NCBI GenBank assembly: GCA_964035755.1
Contig: CAXIVR010000005.1
Coordinates: 11,030,785 to 11,094,784, forward strand
From: Teleogryllus oceanicus
Taxonomy: Eukaryota; Arthropoda; Insecta; Orthoptera; Gryllidae
Direction: 5' to 3'
Length of the DNA: 64,000 bases
Part shown: positions 24,050 to 34,971 of the stretch, in pieces
Numbering within the stretch: the first letter of the stretch is position 1
Layout of the letters: every line of letters begins with the position of its first letter
The notes under the pieces: model-generated
What the model saw: only the letters and a program-made list of their open reading frames with translations
The model's database searches: none
Told to the model about the DNA's origin: nothing
Made by a program: the position numbers and the translations under genes

Positions 24050-24988
24050 CGCAAAGTTCATCGCCGCTTCAGGGCAAGAGAGAGACGAAAGCGTCCATAT
24101 TTTGGCGGCGGCCGCGGCAGGTATTTTTGCGCGAGCGCACACTCCCAAACTTGGGCCGTCCCGCGTGCGTTTGCCGCGCATTAACACCTTGTTTTACACG
24201 CGAGTTCCCCCGCGCCGCCGCCTGCCGCCCTAAAAACTTTACTGCCCGCCGCAAGAGCGCACTTCATCCGCCCACGCGTAATTCCTAGAGAGTTGAACAG
24301 CGCAAGTTGCGACCGCCGACGTCGCCCCGCCGCCGCGTCTATATCGCGTAACCGCGCGCCGCCACGCCTCTCAAATTTAGTGCAAAAAAGTGCATCATTC
24401 ATGCATGATGAGCCCATTTACTGGAGTGCTTCTAGAGTGTTATAAATTTTTAAATAATTCTGCTCCGCGTTTGGAAGTTCAGAGCGACTTACTTAGGTAC
24501 TTATCGCAAAGTTTTGAAATTCAGGTGAAATAATACTCTGGGAATTTCAAAATTGAATTTCTTGAAATTTCCGGGTAATGTAACGTTATTCGCGGGGCGT
24601 CTTGCCGCCGCGGGGCGTTTGAGGGGAGTCATGTAATATTCAAATGAAGTAATAACCCAGCGACCGTGGCCGCGGGGAAGAGTCGCTGCAGCAGGGAAAA
24701 GAGGGGGATGGACGGATGGGGGAGGGGAGGGGGAGGGGGAGGAAAGCGCTGCCGTCTCAGTGTCGTTTTCGCCGGTCACCCCGACCGCCTCGCGTCTCCT
24801 CAATGACCTATTTCTCACCGGGGGCTGGGGGAGAGAAAATCCGAAACCCATCAGGCGCAGGAGGCGCACCTGGCATGTCTCCCGCCAAGTTGGCGCGGCG
24901 CGGCGCCCGGAGACGCCTTCTGGATTCTTGGCCCCTACTAGCTGTCGCCGAGTCCGCCCCTTCCCACCCCTTCCTGACACTGCCCGGT
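24050..24988. other. CpG-rich island region
   Basis: Two CpG-dense parts (24,060-24,380 and 24,590-24,985) flank a short AT-rich bridge. Sequences such as GGCGGCGGCCGCGGCAGG and CGCCGACGTCGCCCCGCCG are unique rather than tandem, apart from a GGGGGAGG run near 24,720-24,740. This is the largest non-tandem CpG-dense block here and a candidate regulatory island. No exon was assigned. Confidence 0.5.
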
Positions 24989-25586
24989 CACCGGGAGCGG
25001 ACGCTCAGTGCATCAACTGATGTCAGTGCAGCGTCTCTGACCGGGAGGTCCTAGGTTCCCACTCCCCACGGCGGCAAGATTTTCGAATCTAGCTTTTCAG
25101 CTAGGGCTAATTCAGTCGCTGTCTGGAGGAGAATTCTAGAGTTTGGCTGCTTTGATCGGTAGTTTTCCGTGGTTTCTCTGATCAACAGTAGGCGAATGCT
25201 GGACCAGAACCCTAACAAATGGGCCACGGACCTGGCGCGATCTTTCCTTCCCCTTCCGTGTCCTATTCTTTTCACTTACACACACACACATACACGTACA
25301 TACCTAACATGTACTCCACCACCATACATTCCGGGAGAATGATCGGGAGCTTAGAGCTTATCCCGGCTGGGGCGGTGCCCCATTAGTGAGAGAGTCCTGG
25401 TTAGGGCGAAATCCCGCTAGCCGAAGTCCTGGTTACGGGGACGGTAGAGCAGCGCCGGATCTCGCCATCCAGTCGGGTAAGATCACCGCCATCTTCATGG
25501 GAAAAACATGGACTACACTGACGGGACTAATGACCTAACCAGTTGATGCACCCGGAATCACTTACCGCCCAACCATCCAACCAACC
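24989..25586 (+). repeat. SINE, near full length, B box mutated
   Basis: Plus-strand copy starting TCACCGGGAGCGGACGCTCAG and ending in ACCAACC. The B box reads GGTTCCCACTCC, so internal polymerase III activity is unlikely. A small duplication, AGTCCTGGTTA, occurs near 25,394 and 25,424. Confidence 0.92.
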
Positions 25587-25682
25587 TTCCCGGTTCCCTC
25601 CTCGCCTCGTCCCTGCCTCGCCCCACCCCGTCATGCTACTGTCCCATCAGTCAGACTCCAGAAATCATTCCCAGGCCCCCCC

Positions 25683-25684
<2 letters not shown>

Positions 25685-25713
<29 letters not shown>
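25685..25713 (+). repeat. Poly(C) run of 29
   Basis: Uninterrupted C run. Its true length may be uncertain because such runs are hard to sequence. Confidence 0.9.
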
Positions 25714-25714
<1 letters not shown>

Positions 25715-26365
25715 TCCCTCCCCCATTGAGCCCATCTCCTTCACCTGCCTGAGCCCTTACCCTGTACTCATCTGACCCATTCCTTTGCACCCATCTGACC
25801 ACTTCCCCTCCTTGCCCTGTCCTTCGCTGTGCCATCTTGTGACCTGCCCGAGACGGATATTTCCACAGGTGCGCTGAGAAGGAATTGATAACCTCAAACG
25901 GATCACATGCGCTTTCTACACTGAAGACTTGAGAAAATCATTGACTTTAATGTTTATTAATTGTGCAATGATTTGAGGTTGTTTAAAGGGTACTTTTAGT
26001 ATTAATAATTTTTATACAGCATTTTTTACTTAGAATAAATAATCACGTTAGTTTTGCTCACAAACACTTTTTCTTTTTACGAGTATGTACGAAATGAGCA
26101 AATGTTTTTGCTTTAATTTTATTTTACTTTTTCTGAACTATTATTAATGAATATCAATCTTCTTTCTTATCTTCAGAATAGTCTCGTGCTTGTTAATTGA
26201 TTTTCGCTTCCACTGACGCCGACATCATCTCGCTTTGTGTTGGTAGCATTTTGTCTGCCTCGCTCTCGTTTAAGTTCGACTTCCCATTTCCCAGACCCTC
26301 CACTTCCCTGCCTCTTCCTCCGTCCCAGCCGCCTTCTTCATCGTCGTCGCCTCTTTCCTCTGTTC
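25714..26365. other. Intergenic stretch, nothing recognised
   Basis: C-rich at first, then AT-rich. No motif or repeat copy was identified. Confidence 0.55.
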
Positions 26366-26370
26366 CTGCG

Positions 26371-27080
26371 AATGCCCCCTCGCCCCTCGCCCCTCGCCCT
26401 TCGCCCTTCGCCCCTCGCCCCTCGCCCCTCGCCCCTCGCCCCTCGCCCCTCGCCCCTCGCCCCTCGCGCCACTCGCCCCTCGCCCCTCGCCCCTCGCCCC
26501 TCGCCCCTCGCCCCTCGCCCCTCGCCCCTCGCCCCTCGCCCCTCGCCCCTCGCCCCTCGCCCCTCGCCCCTCGCCCCTCGCCCCTCGCCCCTCGCCCCTC
26601 GCCCCCTCGCCCCCCTCGCCCCTCGCCCCTCGCCCCTCCTCGCCCCTCGCCCCCTCGCCCCTCGCCCCTCGCCCCTCGCCCCTCGCCCCTCGCCCCTCGC
26701 CCCTTGCCCCTCGCCCCTCGCCCCTCGCCCCTCGCCCCTCGCCCCTCGCCCCTCGCCCCTCGCCCCTCGCCCCTCGCCCTCGCCCTCGCCCCTCGCCCTC
26801 GCCCTCGCCCTCCCCCCTCGCCCCTCGCCCCTTCGCCCCTCGCCCCTCGCCCCTCCGCCCCTCGCCCCCTTCGCCCTCGCCTCGCCCCTCGCCTCCCCCT
26901 CGCCCCCTCGCCTCTCCCTTCGCCCCTCGCCCCTCGCCCCTCGCCCCTCGCCCCTCGCCCTCGCCCTCGCCTCTCCCCTCTCGCCCTCGCCCCTCGCCCA
27001 CTCGTCCCTCGTCCCTCGTCCCTCGTCCCTCGTCCCTCGTCCCTCGTCGCCTCGTCCCTCGCTCTCGCCCTCGCCAACTC
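26371..27080 (+). repeat. Heptanucleotide array GCCCCTC
   Basis: About 700 bp of 7-bp units GCCCCTC with variants GCCCTC, GCCCTTC and GTCCCTC. The last variant forms a run at about 27,002-27,060. Since 7 is not a multiple of 3, each frame cycles through the same heptapeptide, which gives long spurious frames on both strands. The C-rich strand is the plus strand. Confidence 0.96.
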
Positions 27081-27943
27081 ACCCCGCCCCTTGCCCCTCG
27101 CCGCTGCGGCGGGCCGCTGCTGCGAAGGCGCCGCTCGCGAGCCGATTTGGGTGCGGCGTCACGTGCGGAGGTAACAAGTCTCTCGATCGCCCCGGAGCCT
27201 CCGCCTTCGCCTCCGAGAAGGCGCGGCGCGGCGTGAGGCACGCGCTAAACAGCTCCTCAAAGCGAGCGGCCTGGGACGGGGCGGGGGCGGGGCGAAATGA
27301 GACGGAGAGAGGTCGAGGTGGGGATGAAAGGGCAGGCGATGACGAGGTGGGGGCGGGGTGGCATGAGACCGCAGCAGGGTGTTGTGATGGCGAGGATGGT
27401 TGGCGGCGGGAGCTGGTTGGAGACGAGGCGGGGGCGAGAAGAGAAGGAGCGGGTCATGGGGATGTTGATGCGTGGCGGAAACTGGTAGGAGACGTGAGGA
27501 CGGCCGGGGTTGGCGCCGGACGGGAGCGGGGAGGATCAGAGCGACGGCGGGGCAGGGGCGCGGGCGGGAGTGAGGTGGAGACGGAGTGGGGTCAGAGTGG
27601 ATACGGAACGCGGGCGGGGCGGGCGCTGGTGGGGGGGGGGGGCTGGATCAACGCGAGGGCGGGGCGCCTAATCCCGGACCGCTTGCGCCGCCGGCGTTTA
27701 AGAGTCCGCTTTGGCGCCCGCGTCGCACCGCGTCGCCTCCCGCGCTGCTATTGCTTCCCATTCGCCCGCCTGCTCGTCAAATTTTATCTGCGCCGCGGAC
27801 CCTCTTCGCTTGGCTTCCTTTGCGCGTCCGTCGCCTGGTGCTCTGTTGGTCTGTCTTTCTCCGCGCTTCTTTGCCTTTTATTCGGTACGCTTCCCTCACT
27901 CTTGCCTCCTTTTCACGCATTGTTTCCTTATCAATTTTCTTGA

Positions 27944-27944
<1 letters not shown>
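27081..27944. other. CpG-rich flank of the heptamer array
   Basis: Unique GC-rich sequence with many CpGs (CTCGCGAGCCG, CGGCGCGGCGTG) and a G-rich middle (27,270-27,660). It runs into pyrimidine-rich sequence before the TTA repeat. An open frame extends from the array through this block, but the extension has no recognised domain. Confidence 0.45.

Positions 27945-28014
<70 letters not shown>
27945..28014 (+). repeat. (ATT)n microsatellite
   Basis: A pure ATT trinucleotide run of about 23 units. Confidence 0.98.
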
Positions 28015-29129
28015 CCTTTCCCTTCAGTGAGAAAAATACTATTTTTTTTCACGCGTGTTTAATTATTCCGGCTCTTTGGGTGTTCGATCTTGCGTGTTGG
28101 AAATGGTAGATTGTCCTAATATTTAGTGTCGAACATTTAGTGTATTATTTAGTGTCAAAATTATTCTTAGAATTCGAAAAAACTTGTGAATTGATTGAAA
28201 GAAAATGCCAGGAGTAATGCAATGAGATAAAGTAGTCTCCAGTGTGGTTGATATTTCCAGTTATTTAAGAAGTGAAAACGTAGTTGATATGGTCAGTCTT
28301 TTACGGACCGATTGGCAACAATCTGTATTACCGGTTTTTTGTACAAGTGTTTAAACACTGCAAAGAATGTTGATATGTATAACATGAATTTCATAACTTT
28401 TTCTTCAATTGTGCAACTCTGAGTTGTTAATACCAGTTCTCAGCATGCAATGAAAAATTGATTTTCGAGATCTGTGACGTGCACGTAATAAACATAACAT
28501 GCAAATAAACAGGACTCTACAGGTACAGGGAGTGGTTGCTGGATATCCACACCAAGAAATCTCGTACTGACTGGAAAGCCTTTGAAATATTTCAGCTCTT
28601 CACACTTCTTCGTTCAGATAAATCAGATTACTTAGCTTTTATGATCCAACTATGCTGGAGTTGCGCACAAACAATGGGCAATTTTAATTTAATAAAAACG
28701 CGGTACTAAATCTTAAGGATGTTAGATCACTGGGTATTTAGTTAAATTTGAAACCAAGAGAAACGCAAATTGTTTTTCTTCCACTTGTATATTACGTTAT
28801 TACATATTTAAGTGAACACCAGAGCTAACATTGAACAACGCACTTTCTCGAACAAATTACTTCAGGCCTTTGCTGTCAGAATCAGGGCATTCCTTAAGCA
28901 ATATATAATTTTTTCATGTTTGTAAAGTTTAGGTAACCATTCAATAAATCTCAAAAATGGATAGACTAAATACTGATTATTTCCTGAATGCCCCGAGAAT
29001 TGCCTAAAATTTGCCTTCTCGTATTATACAATGTACGGGCGCGCTAACATTTTTGTTTCTCATGTAAAGTTTTCGCAAATGGAATGAGCTAGTTTTGGTA
29101 GCAATCGCCTCCTGTTCACTCCGCCACCG
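28015..29129. other. AT-rich intergenic stretch, nothing recognised
   Basis: No gene or repeat family was identified. A short triplication of ATTTAGTGT lies near 28,120-28,160. Confidence 0.55.
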
Positions 29130-29239
29130 CTTGAATCTTTTTCTGTTATGCGCGCTTCTGGCGGGAGGTTGGGAGTTCGTCGCACCCCACCTCCCACCTC
29201 ACCCTCCTTTCGCCATCCCCTCTCCTCACCTTCACCTCG

Positions 29240-29370
29240 TCCGCCGACCCAATCAAAGCGACGTCCATCGTCGGCGCTGCGAGCGGCCGTTGGGGGTCGA
29301 AGGCGTAGGGGAAGGAGGGCGAAAAATATAAAAAGGCTCCGCACGGGAGGGCGCGAAAGTAACTTATGGA
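29240..29370 (+). promoter_or_regulatory. Candidate TATA promoter in a CpG-rich patch
   Basis: TATAAAAAGG at 29327-29336 matches the TATA consensus well. A CCAAT-type CCCAATCA lies at about 29,249. Both are inside a GC-rich patch (29,130-29,450). Expected initiation would be near 29,357, just before ATGG at 29366. No insect TCAGT initiator is present. The frame from that ATG soon runs into the 19-bp array, so no product is claimed. Confidence 0.25.
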
Positions 29371-29559
29371 ATGTTCCCCTAGGGCGCGCTCGCCGCCTCT
29401 CTCCTTGCCACTGCTCATCGTGTACTACAAATCTTTTAATAGCGGGTGGGCCTCGGCCCCACTCGCCTTCTCACACCCCTCCACCCGGATTTACGGCCTT
29501 TTCGCCAGTGCAACGGGCAAGCGGGTGGTGGAGGCAGGGGGAATGGAAAGGGTGCAGAG

Positions 29560-29880
29560 ATGGAGGAGGGAGAGAGAGATGGAGGAGGAGGGGAAGAGAG
29601 ATGGAGGAAGGGGAGAGAGATGGAGGAAGGGGAGTGAGATGGAGGAAGGGCGGAGATGGAGGAAGGGCGTGAGATGGAGGAAGGAGGAGATGGAGGAAGG
29701 AGAGATGGAGGAAGGGGAGTGAGATGGAGGAAGGGGAGAGAGATGGAGGAAGGGGAGAGAGATGGAGGAAGGGGAGAGAGATGGAGGAAGGGGAGAGAGA
29801 TGGAGGAAGGGGAGAGAGATGGAGGAAGGGGAGAGAGATGGAGGAAGGGGAGAGAGACGGAGGAAGAGGGGAAGGCGGAA
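29560..29880 (+). repeat. 19-bp purine minisatellite GGAGGAAGGGGAGAGAGAT
   Basis: About 17 units, the central ones identical, with shortened variants at the left end. The plus strand is almost all purine. Both strands hold spurious frames. Long purine/pyrimidine mirror-like tracts of this kind can form triplex DNA; that is inference. Confidence 0.95.
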
Positions 29881-30929
29881 GGGGGGAGTCAGGTATGCGG
29901 GAGCGGCGGATAAAGCGAGGTATTGGAGGAAGTGTTGTTTCCACGTGGGCAGCAGGGAGAGTGGCTTCGACGGGAGGGTGGAGAAAGCGGGACTGGCAGA
30001 GGCGATGAAGTAGGCACCGGGTAAGGACGTTAGATCAGCAAATGGCGATCGCCTGCAGCGTCCCATTGAGTTCACCATTGACCAAGATGTCCAATGCCTT
30101 GCGATGGCGCTTGCGGGCCCAGGCGGATGGGGGAGCATTCTGTCCTCAACGAGATGTAACGAGTCTCCCTATAAGTTTAGAAATGTATTGAAATGCACAT
30201 TAGATTAAAAGAGCTGTTCAGAGCAGGAGCTGTGGTCATTAAGTATTTGAAATACCCGAACACGTTCTGCCAATTCCCATCCTCGCTTCGCCTATATGTT
30301 TACCCTCAGTCGATCCACATATCCTTTCCATTTTGCAATCACTCTCATACAAAAGTATTCTTCCTCCCATCACATTTTGTTTCTCCAACCTTTCTCTCCC
30401 CAGTATTCAGAACCTACCATTGTACAGTGTGAAGTCTTCTGACCGTGCAGGTGATATCCCTCTAAACATATTATGGGATTTCAACGGTAAAGGTTCGCTT
30501 GAAATACTTGCTCTCGCATTCACCTTTGCGAACATTTAGAAGGAAGAAAATTTTGACGGGTGTCCTACTAACTATGACTTTATATTTATCAATTGTGAAT
30601 TGTTCAACTATATAATGGTATACTCAATTATAATTTGAATGAATCAATAAAAGTTTTTATAATGAAGTAGTATATATTTTTGGTATTTGTATTTCGAAAG
30701 AGCGAACTGATAGAATTGTGGGTTTCGAATACACCTTGCTCGAGTCGGCTCGATTTCGAGTATCAATTTCGTGTTGTGAACACCCAATTTCAATATCTTG
30801 TACCGTTTAAAAATATTTGAAAGAGATCTAAGGGTGTTGTATTCTGAATAAACAGTTTTGTAAAACTTTGTTTCAACTCACGTCTGATCTCCACGGAAAA
30901 CCTCCATCGCGATTTTTCGACCTACAAAT
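29881..30929. other. Intergenic stretch, nothing recognised
   Basis: GC-rich to about 30,140, then AT-rich. No repeat copy or convincing frame was seen. Confidence 0.5.
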
Positions 30930-31290
30930 ATTCGATGCAGTCGCCCAAATGGCGTGAGAACGGTTCGGGGGCGGCGGGGTCATAGGAGGGCGGGGGGTGG
31001 GGGGAACGGGGGGAGGAGAGGGTTGGGGAGGGCGTCCCCTCCGGTGCTCCGGACAGGCGTCGTCCCCAGCCGCTCCCGCGCGGTCCCTGCGCGGCTGCCC
31101 GCGACACCTCCCCTCCCTCCCCCCCCCCACCCCGCCCCTCCTCTGGCCGCGGGCGGCGCCGGCTGCCTCTCGCTTTCGCACTCGAGCCGAATATCGATTG
31201 CGGCCTCCCGCACCGCTCACTGCGCCCGGTTCGCTCTCCAGCCGCCCGCCGAGCTCCTTTTTCAGAGTGTCATCTGCCGAAGAACTTGGT
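30930..31290. other. CpG-rich island with G-rich and C-rich runs
   Basis: A G-rich run (30,985-31,030) is followed by CpG-rich unique sequence (GCTCCCGCGCGGTCCCTGCG) and a C-run near 31,125. The edges are abrupt, as in the other islands, but there is no regular tandem unit. No promoter motif was assigned. Confidence 0.45.
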
Positions 31291-31531
31291 TTGGGAGTTG
31301 TGTATGAGATTGGTAGTAAGATCATTGAAGAGACTCCGGGTTGTGGAAGGAAAATGTGTAGAAAAGACGAAACTTGGGAACGTGAGCGGCAAGGGGACAA
31401 TTTTTTTTTTTTTTTGTAGAATCGGAATCGCACTTCTAACTGGATGTTTTTGTGGTCCTGTTTTATTATGCATTAATTTCGAAGACTGCACCGGATCAAG
31501 ACATCAAATGGTGTTACTGTTGTGCCTCTAA

Positions 31532-31880
31532 TCGCCGGAACTAGGGTTGAGTCCCGATGGAGGCAGGATTTTCAGCACTAGCTAAAAAGCGAGATCAAAA
31601 TCAGCTGCTGGAGTAGCATTATAGCGGCAATCTGGAGTAGCATTATAGCGGCTGGCTGCTTTGATCGGTAGTTTTCCGTGGTTTCTTAAATCAACACTAT
31701 TAGAATGCTGGAGCAGAACCGTAAAAACGGGCAACGGACCTCGCGCGATCTTTCCTTCCTCTTCCTGGTTCTATTTCATCCCTTACACTTACAGACACTT
31801 CACTATCACGCACGTGGGGATCAGTAGGGAGGTTGGAGCTTGACCTGGCAGGGGAAATGCCCCGCTGGTGGCATATACGT
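31532..31880 (+). repeat. Degenerate SINE copy with 25-bp internal duplication
   Basis: The copy carries GGGTTGAGTCCCGATGGAGGCAGG (mutated B box) and the conserved GATCGGTAGTTTTCCGTGG. CTGGAGTAGCATTATAGCGG occurs twice, at about 31,607 and 31,632. The 3' part is truncated after CCCCGCTGGTGG. Confidence 0.85.
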
Positions 31881-31903
31881 GCAACCCATCAAGCAGATGT
31901 GTA

Positions 31904-32004
31904 GGATCGGGACAGGTAGCTCAGGGCAACAACTATTGTCACTGCAGTGCCTCTGACCGGGAGGGCCTAAATTCTCGGAGGTGGCAGGACTTTAGACACT
32001 GACT
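31904..32004 (+). repeat. SINE head fragment
   Basis: The tRNA-like head (ACAGGTAGCTCAGGGCAAC, then TCTGACCGGGAGG) and the start of the body, diverged. It lies directly behind the previous copy in the same orientation. Confidence 0.8.
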
Positions 32005-32254
32005 ATATAAGTCGACTAGGAACTCTAGGAAACGATTTAGGTTCAAGGGTTATGAATAGGTTGAAAGCCTTTCAGACCATGCATGAACTCACTACATTTA
32101 TATCGTTAATAGCATTCGCATCCTTAAATCGGATGTAACTCGTTCTTGAGCGAAAATGACTCTTCCCTCACAGCCGTTGCTGCCGGCCAGAAATAACAAC
32201 AAGCAGACGGTTGGAAGGTGATGCACGGTACGTAGGAGAGCTGCATCTCGTTCC

Positions 32255-32330
32255 AACCTCAACAAACGTCTGTACTTGAGGTGGAATTGAACCCGCGACC
32301 TTTATAACCAAGACTGGTCATCCGCCACAG
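32255..32330 (-). repeat. tRNA-like fragment with perfect B box
   Basis: The reverse complement of 32283-32293 is GGTTCAATTCC, a full match to the B-box consensus. It is preceded by a tRNA-like arm (GGTTATAAAGGTCGCG). No complete cloverleaf could be drawn, so I call it a SINE head or tRNA relic. Confidence 0.4.
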
Positions 32331-32339
32331 CGATTTCTG

Positions 32340-32970
32340 GTTTCGCAGGCGGCTGTTCTCCGTAATAAAGTTTCCATAGTGTCATCTCATTCAAGCTATT
32401 CCCACCAACATACTGTCCGGTCCCCTTTCTCTTCTTTCCCTGTGCTGAGCTGCATTCTCCTCGGCGGTGGCCCGAGGGAGAGAGGGATCGGAATTCACCG
32501 GCTTCGATTATCCCTTCTCCGTGGCCCTAGGGCACGGCCCTGCAACCCTAGCCACCGAACATATTCCTACCCTTTTATGATACTTTCCAACCGCTCCCTC
32601 GAGTTGGCTGCGGTTTGGAACTTTTTCCTTACCACGACTGTCCGTGGGAGAGCGCTAGCATTATTGCAAGATTTGTGCATTAGATAATAGTCGTGAACAT
32701 TTCGAGTACAACACTGGGAAATACAAAATGTAATTGTAATGGTACCGGGTTTTCTGGAACATAGAAATTTTGTTAGAATCTCTACATTCACATATCGTCT
32801 CTGTAATAGACGAGACCTGCGCTAAAGAGGAACATGGAGAAATGCGAGTAGCATGATAGCCCGCTGAGAATTCATTTTGATTGACCTGCTATATATCCCA
32901 TAGAGTCCCTGTTGGGGTGGGAAAGAGGGCAAGAATAGGGATGATCTTACGGACGAGGATGGGGACAAGG
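32340..32970. other. Intergenic stretch, nothing recognised
   Basis: Short frames only. The last 30 bp are GGATGGGGACAAGG-type minisatellite into which the next SINE is inserted. Confidence 0.5.
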
Positions 32971-32974
32971 ATGG

Positions 32975-33520
32975 GGCCGGGAGCGGTAGCTCAGTGCATC
33001 AACTGATGTCACTGCAGCGCCTCTGACCGGGAGGTCCTAGGTTCGAGTCCTGACGGCGGCAGGATTTTCGACACTAGCTTTTCACCTAAGTCGAATTCAG
33101 CCGCTGTCTGGAAGAGAATTCTAGCAGCCAGCTGCTCTGATTGGTAGTTTTCCGTGGTTTCTCCGATCAACACCAGGCGAGTGCCGGAGCAGTACCCTAA
33201 CAAACGGACCTCGGTCCGCGAGCGATTCGTTCTTCCTCTTCCTTGTCCTATCCTCCCCTTACACACACTTACATGCTCTACACTAACACATGTTCCGGGA
33301 GATTGGTCGGAGCTTAGAGCTTGTCCCGGCTGGGGCGGTGCCCCGCTGGTGGGAGAGTCCTGGTTAGGGAAAACCCACGAGCCGACGGTAGGTCGGCGCC
33401 GGATCTCGCCATCCATCTGGGGAAGGCCACCGCTATTTGCCGAGAAACAAACATGCAGTACACTAACGGGACTAATGATCAAAGCAGTTGACGCGCCCGG
33501 AAACACGAAAAAACCAATCC
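32975..33520 (+). repeat. SINE, best-preserved full-length copy
   Basis: The most complete copy in the window. The A box GGTAGCTCAGTGC is at 32985-32997 and the B box GGTTCGAGTCC at 33040-33050. Then come the body and an AAACACGAAAAAACCAATCC tail. Spacing and sequence of the boxes identify it as tRNA-derived. It sits inside a GACGAGGATGGGG minisatellite. A 9-bp AGGATGGGG occurs on both sides (32968-32976 and about 33,526-33,534), a likely target duplication that cannot be told from the array itself. Confidence 0.95.
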
Positions 33521-33522
33521 AA

Positions 33523-33640
33523 ACGAGGATGGGGACGAGGACTGGGTGACGGGAGACGGGGACCGGGGACGAGGAAAGGGGCGAGGTCGAGGACGAGAGG
33601 GAGGTTGGGGACGAGGCTGGGGACGAGGTTACTGCCGATT
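33523..33640 (+). repeat. Short GGGGACGAGG minisatellite interrupted by the SINE
   Basis: Imperfect 10-12 bp units GAGGATGGGGAC, GGGGACGAGG and GGCTGGGGACGAGG. The same motif is found just left of the SINE at 32,950-32,975, so one array was split by the insertion. Confidence 0.8.
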
Positions 33641-34970
33641 CCGGATTTCAAAATATTATTTTAAAGAACTATATAGTGTAAATGCGTCAAGTAAAATGTA
33701 GATTTTATAAATTTCACTCCAAGTTGTTGGAAATAATCGAGAGATTAGTCAATAATTTCGAAACTGTAATGTTCCAGTTAATCTTCGTACCCTGTTGATT
33801 TTTAATTCGAACGCACTCATATTTTTGTGATGTGAAAACAATTAAAAGATTAATTTTCAGTTGCACTTGATTATTTTAAAAAAAAAAGTATAATTTGTTA
33901 ATTTTCTCCGGGTAAACCAATTAAATGGATTAAACAATTTCAATTTTTTTGTTTTCTTTGCATGGGTCGAAGTTATTGAAGCTTCTGACCATGAAGTCTG
34001 TCCATTCATTGAAGTCCCCTTGTACCTCTTGCAACCATAGATCTGATAATGAGCTGTAAATAAATTTACTTTTACATGCTATATGTGTTCGTACTTCCAG
34101 AAATACGTTATGAGCTTGTTTTATGGAGGCCCATTCGCGATAACGTTCTTTCACTGTTGAATTTAACAGACTTTTATCTCCGTCCATGAAGAATTAATAT
34201 CGGTATGCACCTTCCGTGATCCGCGTACGTTTCCTACGCATAGGGCAGGGTGCGATCGAACAGACACCTGCGTTGCCTTGTGTTATTAGATCTCGCGTTA
34301 GCACGTAGCAACACACACACACACACGAGCATTGCGATAGCGCATGCGTAAGTGGCTGCGTACACGCATGCGAGATCCTCGTTCCACTCGTGTGCGGTGT
34401 ATCGATCCTCTTGTTAGCGATGTGTGAGTCGATAACGTTTGTGGGGGTAGAGGACATTAAAACATTACCTTTTCGGGCTTTTAAAACTGTTGAATGCTAA
34501 CAATCTTGGTTTGCAACAAATACAATATATTTAAAGTAAAACCAACTATTAGTAAAAATGTAGTGAAAGTCAAGTATATAATTTTATGCATGATAGTAAA
34601 ATCAGAATGGACGAAGGAGAAAAAATTGCACTAAAGGTTTATGATCATCGTGAAACTATTACATGAGTAAGATATTGAGAACTGAGAATGGAATGTTGTT
34701 CTGTTCTTTAAAATTTTTTTTTTAATTTAGAATTTTTGTAATCGGTAGTTAGAGGAAAAAAATTATAATTGTTATTAGTTTTGGATTTGTATTATTACAC
34801 GATAATTTATTCTCAGGCATACTTATAAGAAATAATAAAGCGAGAACTTAAAAAGCAACAAATATTATAAGGCAAACTAGCAAATTTTTAATGCCAGATA
34901 AATGGCGAAAATATAGAGAAATCAGTAAATACGGCTATTTTCACGAATTACGCCTCCCTTGTTAGTTGAA
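33641..34970. other. AT-rich intergenic stretch, nothing recognised
   Basis: No repeat family or coding motif was recognised. A GC-richer part at 34,200-34,450 contains a short CA run near 34,310. Confidence 0.55.
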
Positions 34971-34971
34971 A

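Noticed and set aside
24501..24980. Minus-strand frame starting MSGRGGKGR, like a histone H2A/H4 N-terminus
   Set aside because: Only the first few residues resemble a histone. The rest has no histone fold motifs, and the frame lies in CpG-rich low-complexity DNA.
26193..27943. Frames of up to 568 codons across the GCCCCTC array
   Set aside because: Heptamer periodicity keeps all frames open. The extension into the flank has no recognised domain.
32976..33050. Functional tRNA gene because of good A and B boxes
   Set aside because: The acceptor stem and anticodon arm do not pair, and the same head is fused to the SINE body in many copies.
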